Below are positions 55,737-64,000 of a stretch of 64,000 nucleotides of DNA, piece after piece; within the stretch, counting starts at the first letter, position 1; the number at the start of each line of letters is the position of its first letter. The notes under the pieces were generated by a model, which saw only the letters and a list, made by a program, of their open reading frames with translations, searched no databases and was not told the DNA's origin. Source of the stretch: Corallium rubrum (lineage: Eukaryota; Cnidaria; Anthozoa; Scleralcyonacea; Coralliidae); the NCBI GenBank assembly GCA_964035015.1, contig OZ036010.1, positions 10,682,730 to 10,746,729 of the forward strand, in the 5' to 3' direction. Position numbers and translations under genes: made by a program.

Positions 55737-58700
55737 TGAAGCTTTGCTTGGCAAAAAAGCTATTTGGCATGATGTCTGAAATAGTTAAAAGCTTAGAAAT
55801 TAATAAAAGAAATTCATAACATGGTGTAAGACTACAAACTTTCTTATATAAAAAGTGATATATTTGGAATTTCTCAATATTATTTTGTCTTACAAAGTAC
55901 AATTAGTAATATAAGTGCATAATCGATAACTATGCATGATTATGATATATACTATATATTGGCAACACTAGATCTTACCTGTTTCTAAAACAGACTAGCT
56001 TGGCATGTAATAAACAAATTTGCAATAAACAAATTTGGCATGATGTCTGAAATAATTATACCATAATTTGAAATTAGTGCTGTGTCCCAGCTAACACATA
56101 ACGTTGTCACAACGTTGCTAGAAAGTTGTAGTTTGGTTAGGTCCGACCTAACGTTTAGATAACCTTTCCACAACGTTTGGTGAATAATCGGCAATGTCGT
56201 AACGTTTTAGCGACGTTGTGGCGACGTTGAAATACAACGTTATATTGCGACATTGACACAACGTTGTGGCAACGTTAAACCAACGTAACAATACAACGTT
56301 ATATCATGACGTTCGTGCAACGTTGTGGCAACGTTCTACTGACATTGTAATACAACGTTATATCCTGACGTTCATACGACGTTGGTGCAACGTTATACCA
56401 ACACTGAAATACAACGTTATATCCTGACGTTCGTACAACGTTGTGGAAACGTTCTATCAGTGTAGCAATACAACGTTATATTCTGACGTTTGTTTAACGT
56501 TGTGGCAACGTAGTTTAAACATCGATGGGAATGATGTAATCGTATTCAGACTTATCAAAACAACACAGCGATATAGCAATGCTGTGTTAGTCACTCGAGA
56601 TCTCGCCATGTTACGTTCCATTTCACATAAACGTTTAATTTGAGGAGGATAAGTTACGATATCTGATATTCTACGATATCTGAACTTCGCAATAATACGG
56701 TATATTATTAATCTTTTGAATTAAACTCTGTGCTGACCGCTGTTCGTATATGAGGTATATCCTATTTTCGTTTATTGATTGTTCTTCAGTTTTTGTTTCG
56801 TGTGTGTTTGGAGTGCAGGGTAAACTCGTTTTCGCAAACACATGGTTTGATATAAGTGCTGTACGTACGTATTTCCTGTATTTTGCAAATATTTTTTCTT
56901 CCTTCACGATCGAGTCGTGAACGAACAGGCAAAATCAATAATATGGCGTGTTCAGTTGTTAAAGGTTAATGACTAAAACTAAGCAAATTAATTAATCATA
57001 CAATTAGGTATATATGCTAAATGTAATATGAAAACGGTCTAAATTAAGAACGCAAATTCAATCAATATAAAAGCATTTGTGAAAACGTTGTCGAAAGGTC
57101 ACTGTTTAACGTTGTCACAACGTTGCTGATAAAACGTCGTCAGAACGTTGTCAAAACGTTGCTGTTTCGTAATTTATAACGTTGTCACAACGTTGCCTGC
57201 TGTCTACAAGTTTTCGTTGCCACAACGTTAACACGCAACGTTGTCACAACGAAAGTCTAACGTTGTTACAACGTTGTCACAACGTAAATTTGTTAGCTGG
57301 GGTGTTGGAGTGCCGGAGGCAACATTGGTCGCTTAGCTTTTATTAAATTCAATTATAAAAAGTTTTAAAAACCTTGGCAGTTTATACTTTGTATTTTGTT
57401 TATTTGCTATTTGTAGTAGCTATAATTAGCATAACTTATTTTAATAAGTTAAAGTTGAGCCGAATAACCAATGAGACCAGAGCCAGAGCCGGATATCAGA
57501 GCTGTAAAACAGCTGGAGCCAAAGCTGAAAAACTGGAGTTTGCACACCTCTATTTGAAATACATGTACAGTATTCTTTGAATGCATTGTCTGTCAGAGTA
57601 TAAAATTATTATTTAAACGACTTGTAAAGTTGCAAGAAAAGAATGTTTGTCATAAAACAGCTGAATGATTAAAATTTTAATGAATTGAACTACAGTACAC
57701 ATAATAAATTTAAAGATAAATTTTACCAGAAATTGCAATGCCTGCCCTAATAAATGGTAAACATCTATATTATATTGTGTATCTAAATTGGCATGATGTT
57801 AGAGAAGACTATAAAATTCATTTTTTAACTTGAGAATTAGTGTAATATGCAATCATGGTTTTTCTTATAAAGTTCTTGTGCAGTGTACGTATAGTACTCA
57901 TACATATAAATAATGGCACTAATTGCTTTGGTGGTTTGGATGCATATACTTCTCCAAAACCTGCTGAACCCTAATACTTGTGCAATCATGCAGTACTGCC
58001 ACATGCCTTCATACTGTGCAGTGTCCAATAATTGGTTGGATCCATAATGAGACCCCATGCATATACTCAGTGGGTCATGATACTCGTGCCGAGGTCCATA
58101 ATGATGGCCTAGGGTATTTAATAGTCATGCACTGCCTCCCACCACTGCAGTGCAAAGTTAAGCCCAGTTGCTGCAGGACAGGGTTAGTACTTGGATGGGT
58201 GACCATGCATCTGGGAATAACCATGTTCTCAAGCTTGGAACTTGATCATGTGAGTAGAGTTTAGTTGGTCAGTCACCTGTGTTTCAAGGGTTTTTCACTG
58301 GGTTATCTGGTTTTCCTCACTCCGTAGATTGCTCTTGAAAACCCCTTGTGGTCAAGAAGTATAAATTAAGACAAATACAGTAAGGCATGTAATGCATGTA
58401 TAAATGTTTATACCTGGAGGAAGTCATTCTGACTGAGGACCCCATTTTTGAGGAATCCTGTAGTTATCAGTCAATCTATTATAAATTTGTGTCTATGTGA
58501 ACACTAGAAAGGGACCATATAATTATGACATTAGGGGCCTAATGACCCGGTGTTTTTCAGTTTAATATCACAGTGGATCAGTTTACTAGTTTACTTACTA
58601 ACAGTATGACATTGTACAGTGTATTTCTGTTTTCCATGCATGCAACAAGTGATGTATCAAATCCAATACATGTGGGGACAGATACATGATCCTAAATATA

Positions 58701-61700
58701 AATACCATTTGGCAGCAAAGAGCAGCCAGGGGCCTGTAGGGCCTGTAGAGACTCTGGAAAAGGATTGAATTCATGCTCACAATGGCTATGTATATATCCA
58801 AGCCTGTCATGTCTGTCATTATGCACCTTCCTTGACAAGCTTGAGGGATGGGATTTTTGACACATAAAATGATCTTAATACATGTACTATATTTTAGCAC
58901 TTAGGGAGGGGTATTTTGACCAACAACACTATTCTAATGAGGGGAATTTGACAATTTCCCCCCCAAAAAAGTCAATTTCCCTGTGGGTCCCCCCTGGGGC
59001 TTAACATTGATAGGTGTGCACATTATGCATGGCTCAATTCTTCCTATAACCACCCCCCTGGCAATACCCCGGGGATTTGTAATTTTTTATGAGGCTCATC
59101 GCAAATCCCCCCCCCCCAAAAAAAAAAATCTAATACAAGCACATTATAACATGAAATGTAAATTAACTTAAACAGTGGCTCCAACCAGACACCAACAAAC
59201 CACAACAAACTCGCAAGGTTTACCTGAGAATCTTCAATGAATTCGTCGCCATTTTGAATACGAATACTTTAGTTACCAGACTCCCACCTCTTGCATCCCC
59301 GCCTTTTACCCCCGGGGACAAATGGACAATGATGAAAATCAAACCCCGGGGTTGCCCGGGGGGGATGGTTACAAGATTCATGCATAATGCATTACACACA
59401 TCTGTAAGTGTGTGTCAGAGTTTTAATGTCAAAACAAATGAATAAAATGGTTATAATTCATCATCATGCTGATACCCTTTGATTTCGCTTCACCACCTTG
59501 ATGACAGTGACATTGTTGTTGACTTCAGAGACTCACTTCAATATTAAACACGTCAGTTCGAGTTTATACTCCAGAATTGATAGCTTTGGAGGCCGAACAC
59601 CGAACGTAGTCAACGTACCGTCGTACCCGATACGAAGTTTATAGTAGACATATAGCCGGTACAATAAAAAATGTCGGGCTTGACGAGTTGACGACTTGAC
59701 GCTTACAGCTTTACACCTGACTTTGGTACTTCAGTTCATAAATTATCAACAACGGTAACATGCTTTCGATTCTCTGTGAGAACCATAGATTGTTTACAAT
59801 ATAAACATCTTTCTTACCATTTAGTTCTTGCTGAGACTATATTCACAATGAAGTTCTTGTCCATTATATTTCCCTTGTCTCGTTCCGTTGAAAGCTGCTG
59901 TTGACAAGGGAAGGTTACGTTTCGGCGGGAAAATTGTGAACCAATCAGATCTGGAAGCCCAATAGGGACTGGGGCAAAGGCTTCTTGCTGGTAGATGAAA
60001 CATCTAAACTTGTAAACTTTTAAATGTTGAAAAACAACAATTTGGCCAAGTATTAAAAATGAAATAATTATAGGCGACCATTTGATGTTAAAAATATTGT
60101 AATATATTCCAATATTTTTAACATCAAATGGTCGCCTCCCCTCTCATCCCTTCCCCTCCCCTCCCCAATCATTTTCAGAACCACATCATATCATCATCGT
60201 TCTTGAAGGACTTGAAGGAGATGCAAAATTAAGTACATAATATATTTATATAATGCGCCTTTGCAATTGTGATTAGAGCAAGCAACATGTCTTGCCCCCT
60301 CCTCTTATGGCCTAGTCACATGAGGCGAGTTATATCTCGGTAGGGTTATCCCTATCCCCCAATATATCTTGATGTTAGTTCATTTTCATGTTAAAAATTT
60401 TAAACCGTTCACATGAGGCCGAGATAACTCGGGGGATAAGGGCCAGAGTTAATCCTATCTCCATGTGCAGCATTATAAAACTGGGAAATTAAATCCCAAC
60501 CCACACCCGACCCCCACCTCTAAACCTAACCACAACCCCCCGGCAACCCTAAGTCTAACCACAACCCCCTGTGGCCCTAAACCTAAAAAATCTCGTAGAC
60601 CATTAAGAATCCAAAAATTCCGAAAAAATCTCAAAAATCCGCAAGAGTCTCAAAAATATGCAAAAATTCAAAAAAATCCGAAAAAATCTCAAAAAAATAC
60701 CAAAAACTATTCCAAAAATCCCAGTGGACCTTGAAAACCGATCCCAAAATCTCGTACGCTTTTTCGGGAGTGATTCGCCCCTTGCCAGCTGCAGCGCTAT
60801 AGTGCCAAAAAGTTGCAATAGTCTGAATATAAAGCGGCACTGCGTTGAATCGAGCATATACGGTATACAACTATGTCGAAAGAATTTAACGTTTCTTTTC
60901 TTTCTTTTCTTTTCTGATGCGTGCACTAGGCATTCGACATCGATCATATGGAGGAAATCAAAGCACTGAAGAAAATGTGGAAGATTTACACAAATCTGGA
61001 ATCGAATATCCCGGTTCCTGGAAAGGTTTTATTTCATTCCTTACCAAGCCAGAAGATCCAGCTAATTTAGGAATATTCCGAATATTCTTTGGTAAGAATA
61101 TTCTGGTAACAATTTTATTTTATTAAAGTGCCGATCTACTCTTTGATTTTTTACTTTGTTGCGTTGAAAGTTGAAAAGCGTTGTTGCACGTATTACCAGC
61201 CACCTAAAACATTGTCACGCAACAATGATTTCGTTGCGAGTTGAAAAAATTCGTTGAAAAAAGTAGACTCCAGTTCCACTTGCTGCAACATGCTGTTTCA
61301 CTTGCAACAAAATCATTGTTGCGTGACAATGTTTGAGGTGGGTGGTAATACGTGCAACAACGCTTTTCAACTTGCAACGCAACAATGTTGCAGCAATTTG
61401 TTGCTCGTATATACTTCACCTTAAAATACTGTTGCAATTCATTTTATCGTCCTGACCAATTAATTATTCATTTGCTTGAAGATCGTTGGTCAACTTCCTG
61501 GTTCGAATTTGATTGCATGCTTTTGGGTAGATGATCCCGATTCTTATTGGCTGGTCAAAAAATAAAACCCAATCAAATTCAAAACAGAAAACCTCATAGA
61601 AAGCAAACCTGGACGACTGAGTACAAGTCAGGACTTTTAACCCAACAATTCCGGGAAAAAAAAAAACTCAAATTTTATAATTTAACGAAATCACGGTTAA

Positions 61701-63275
61701 AGGCATGACTTATATTTGACATTTGAAAATAGTCCAAAAGTAATCTAAAACGTGTCAGTACGCTAAAATTATTGTGGCCGTCCGTATTGAAGTCAATGTT
61801 CTCATCTTTTGGCCGTTGACGTCATCCTGAAGACGTGAAAATGCTCTAAGCAGCGTTGTCATAAAGAACGAGGACGGTGTTCAGATTACTCTGGAGACTA
61901 AAAATTATTCATTCGCTTCGTTTGGCAAAAATAATTCTTTTATTTAAAAAACGTCGTCGTTGGGGTTGACGTCGTACATCTTAAAGTTCCTAATTACTTT
62001 TGACATGTGCGTACAGTTCAACTCTTTCCCAGCTATAACTCTAACGTTTAAACCATATTATCCCCGAGCCGGGCGACGGGCCGAAGGCCCGGAGCCCGGT
62101 GAGGGTGCTAATCTCGACACGCGTGGAGTTCATTTTACACGCGTGTAGAAAAAGCGAGGCAGACGAAAATCTGGAAGCTGTTTATATATATATATACGTC
62201 GTAGGGTGTCGTGCGGTAAGAATTGTTGTACTGGTGACTGACAATGAAGCACCACAAAATTATAAACTAAATCTATGGCTATATTTTGCGAAACGAAAGA
62301 AACGAAATGGAGCCCGCTCTACTAAAACAACAAACGGCGGTTTAATATATCTTGAAGAGAAACCAGAAAACCTGAAGATACTAAAGACACTAAACGCTTT
62401 TAATGGTAAATAAAAAGTCGATCTGAATTGGCAGTGTCTGTGGTAACTCAGGTAGGGGATTTGTATATTTATTTTGCTGATTGGATTCATTGTATTAAGT
62501 TCCAAGACCGGCAATACGTTTAAATAAAAGCCCTTTTATAGTCACTCGTCCGTTAAACTTAATCTAGCATCTATTATATAAAGTTTAATACATTGTGTTC
62601 AATGTGTTGTTTTCATGTTTTCGCTTAAACCTAAATGATATACAGCTCCACTTATATTCGTGCTTACCTTTTTAAAAACTTGTAAAACTTATGTGGACGT
62701 GGTGTTTTTCATTGACTGTGTATATGCACTTCTTATTATTTATAATACTCATGGGCCGACTTTGCCGATTTTCTAGGCAGTATACCAAATTTTCGCCAGA
62801 AACGTTGTCTGTTTAATATTTCTTTCTGGAATCCGATTCTACTGAATTGTTTTTATCTCAGACTTTATATTATTAATGTAGTTTTGGAGCTGTTAACTTT
62901 TAATTCTGCCTTTGCAAAACATGTATGCAGAACAGCAGAGGGAAGCCATTTAAAGACTTGCTAAAAATAATTCCCTTGGAAACCTATAAACAATGAATAT
63001 ATGTTTTACAGCTATAGTTCAATTAATGAAACCTAAGTTTTGCTTTCAAATGTTCAATTTTCAAATCAGAAATCTGAAAGTAAACAGTTAGTCACCCTAT
63101 AAATGCATATCAGGAGGGCTTTAATATTTTAATCAGGGGGTGTGTGTTTCAAAAATACATATAAAATTTAAAGATGATCTGTGTGTCATTAATACAACAA
63201 AAACAGAAATTAGGGGGGAGGGGGGTTAAAAATGCATATAAAGCAGGCGAGGGGTTGTTGCATTCATGTATTTCT

Positions 63276-63315
<40 letters not shown>

Positions 63316-63664
63316 ATATACTTTGTTTTAAAAAACACATAGGTATTCTTATGATGCTAGACATTCCGCAGGAGAGAGGAATGTCATTGGTTGGTAACCG
63401 CTGGCAAGATCCATCCATGTGTTACTTCCCATTGTTTGACTGGTTAAGGCCCCTCTCTGTCGACTGGATGTATGTCGTGTATCTTGTGATGTTTCTTGGT
63501 GCTTTGGGGATCACTTTGGGTTGCTGTTACAGGGCCAGCTGCCTAATGTTTGTTTCGACCTATTGGTATATATTTTTCTTGGACAAGACTGTGTGGAACA
63601 ACCACTCGTATCTGTATGGTTTGATATCATTCCTGTTGCTGTTAACGGACGCCAACAGATACTG
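54073..63664 (+). CDS. GGCX: Vitamin K-dependent gamma-carboxylase, 5' part
   Basis: Secure exons are 60930-61091 and 63343-63664. They join as [17 protein letters not shown] through codon G|GT and continue [37 protein letters not shown] and DANRYW, a collinear match to the N-terminal membrane region of animal GGCX. The last exon stops at donor TG|GTAAGT and the gene runs off the window, so the catalytic lysine region is not included. A tentative first exon, 54073-54085 (ATGAACAATGAG plus G, donor GGTAAGT), has the phase needed by the acceptor TGCACTAG at 60929. Otherwise translation could begin at ATG 60917. GGCX is a multi-pass ER membrane enzyme. It converts glutamate to gamma-carboxyglutamate in secreted proteins using reduced vitamin K, O2 and CO2. 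Introns of 6.8 and 2.25 kb are repeat-filled. The gene identity is near certain; exon 1 is about 40 percent. Confidence 0.88.
55140..55362. repeat. Two small hairpins
   Basis: GCTAATTAGTTACAA (about 55140) and TTGTAACTAATTAGC (about 55196) form one inverted repeat. Nearby, TTACAACACTCGCG and GTATTGAATATAC are mirrored by GTATATTCAATACAAC...TGTTGTAA between about 55260 and 55360. Both look like small foldback elements in the first GGCX intron. Confidence 0.65.
55371..55424. repeat. (TA)n microsatellite
   Basis: Fifty-four bases of alternating AT following a CATACAT lead-in, in the first GGCX intron. Confidence 0.95.
55661..55730. repeat. (TA)n microsatellite
   Basis: Seventy bases of alternating AT. 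The reading frames of YIYIYI across it on both strands are artefacts. Confidence 0.95.
56086..57301. mobile_element. Non-autonomous element with AACGTTGT arrays
   Basis: Ends CCCAGCTAACA and TGTTAGCTGGG are exact inverted repeats, flanked by GTGT on both sides (56082-56085, 57302-57305), a possible 4-bp target duplication. Subterminal regions are packed with palindromic AACGTT words. On the left, about five copies of a ~60-bp unit run ATACAACGTTATATCCTGAC then GTTCGTACAACGTTGTGGCA; on the right are AACGTTGTCACAACGTTG words. The 600-bp centre has no ORF of note. It lies in the first GGCX intron. Superfamily not assigned. Confidence 0.75.
57306..58127. other. Intronic stretch without recognisable features
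   Basis: AT-rich sequence of the first GGCX intron. An open frame at 57374-57580 has no recognisable domain. Confidence 0.4.
58128..58380 (+). mobile_element. 5S rRNA-derived SINE
   Basis: GCAAAGTTAAGCCCAG then GGTTAGTACTTGGATGGGTG and CTGGGAATA follow the order of 5S rRNA box A, intermediate element and box C. The body GTTATCTGGTTTTCCTCAC(T)CCGTAGA matches the body of the SINE at 31255. It is too diverged at both 5S ends to be a functional 5S gene. Confidence 0.7.
58381..60071. other. Intronic stretch without recognisable genes
   Basis: First GGCX intron. It contains several CCCCGGGG-containing C-rich patches near 58980-59110 and 59290-59370 but no conserved coding frame. The minus-strand frame at 58598-58900 has no domain. 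Confidence 0.4.
60072..60137. repeat. 66-bp perfect hairpin
   Basis: AGGCGACCATTTGATGTTAA and its inverted copy form a 27-bp perfect stem, with loop GTAATATATTCC. Intronic to GGCX. Confidence 0.85.
60480..60785. repeat. Degenerate repeat with CTCGTACGCTTTTT end
   Basis: A C-rich CCTAACC/CAACCCC block (60490-60580) is followed by AAAATCC/AAAATCTC words and then CTCGTACGCTTTTTCGGGAG, TGATTCGCCCCTTG. The same end, allowing changes, closes the AAAGTCC repeats at about 28550-28592 and, inverted, opens the one at about 22756. Confidence 0.55.
61140..61420. mobile_element. TTGCAAC-rich inverted-repeat element, fourth copy
   Basis: GAAAAGCGTTGTTGCACGTA at the left and TACGTGCAACAACGCTTTTC at the right are inverted ends. 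The core matches, in reverse orientation, the element in each receptor unit (GTAGACTCCAGTTCCACTTG against its complement). It lies in the second GGCX intron. Confidence 0.75.
62050..62150. repeat. Inverted match to the end of the 24-kb duplicated segment
   Basis: CGACGGGCCGAAGGCCCG and GGTGCTAATCTCGACACGCG here are the reverse complement of 24940-25015. A dispersed repeat with this GC-rich terminus is implied. It lies in a GGCX intron; the frame starting at 62099 runs into it and is not called. Confidence 0.6.
63279..63320. repeat. (TA)n microsatellite next to an exon
   Basis: About 42 bases of AT dinucleotides with one interruption, ending 22 bp before the GGCX exon at 63343, inside the acceptor region. 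The polypyrimidine tract left is short (CTTTGTTTTA). Confidence 0.85.
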
Positions 63665-64000
63665 GTAAGTGAGTTGTGGTTTTTCACCCTTTACCGGCAA
63701 CTTATTAGCTTTGCTCGAACGCCAGATAATTGTAATTATACATAAACTTACTTCAAGTCTGCCATGCAGTTACATAAAAAAGTGGAGCAGCTCACAAGTT
63801 TCACCCCTGTATGTCATAGGGTGAGATTTAATAAATAGTGATAACAATGATTTATTGAGGGTAAACACTTTACAGTCGAATTGACAAACATGTGGCCGTG
63901 TAACATCGTCTTAACACTTGTCTTACACCGTACAACAGTACCTTATACTGCTTCCTTTTCATAAGAGCATATATGCATGGTACATGCATGCATTACATTG
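63665..64000. other. GGCX intron running off the window
   Basis: Starts with the donor GTAAGTGAG. No further exon is recognised before the end of the window. Confidence 0.6.

Noticed and set aside
58128-58380. Functional 5S rRNA gene
   Set aside because: Only the internal promoter boxes are conserved; the 5' and 3' thirds do not pair as 5S RNA and a SINE body follows.
60658-60969. Frame running into the GGCX exon in another register
   Set aside because: Starts in a degenerate AAAATCC repeat and uses the wrong phase for [15 protein letters not shown].
62099-62413. Open frame in the second GGCX intron
   Set aside because: Begins in a dispersed repeat end, crosses a TA run, and the flanking exons join in phase without it.

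Overview
This is animal nuclear DNA: AT-rich, intron-rich, and dominated by transposable elements, foldback elements and satellites. A short-exon coiled-coil gene, a tandem cluster of intronless rhodopsin-like receptors, a vitamin-K-dependent gamma-carboxylase gene, 5S-rRNA-derived SINEs and TTAGGG-type repeats together fit an early-branching metazoan, most likely a cnidarian such as a coral or anemone. That taxonomic call is inference, not shown by any single sequence.

Layout. (1) 1-3290: a 1.2-kb foldback element and no gene I can support. (2) 3291-20243, + strand: twelve in-phase exons of a coiled-coil protein gene (374 codons; 5' end not found). The first intron seen is occupied by a complete-looking 6,119-bp DNA transposon (3520-9638) with a perfect 6-bp target duplication. 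It carries two convergent genes, a HECT-type ubiquitin ligase and an integrase-like DDE transposase, between long inverted arrays of 22-bp repeats. This is the most interesting system in the window. Other introns of the host gene hold foldback elements, a 1.2-kb minisatellite and a tRNA-like sequence inside a perfect 47-bp inverted repeat. (3) 20244-34483: no supported gene apart from an in-frame continuation behind the coiled-coil stop codon. The rest is repeats: a three-fold tandem element, hAT-like, Harbinger-like and foldback elements (some nested), a tandem duplication with a minisatellite-bearing insertion, poly-C tracts, telomere-like repeats and 5S-derived SINEs. (4) 34484-53133: a segmental triplication, with units of 6.36, 6.38 and 5.9 kb, each carrying one intronless class A GPCR gene, the same set of small mobile elements and a transposase relic. 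(5) 53134-64000: the 5' part of a gamma-glutamyl carboxylase (GGCX) gene. It has one tentative 13-nt coding exon and two secure exons, separated by introns full of repeats. The gene continues past the window.

How parts relate. The three receptor genes are recent paralogues that already differ at functional positions: the TM3 E-R-Y motif reads Q-R-Y in copy 1, and copy 1 has a frameshifted C-tail. The transposon's two products would plausibly act together, with the DDE protein cutting and joining DNA and the HECT protein modifying host or element proteins. The shared promoter-like motifs (E2F-type, octamer) suggest proliferating-cell expression. These functional links are inference. All exon models rest on reading-frame continuity and splice-site consensus read by eye; no alignment or database search was run.
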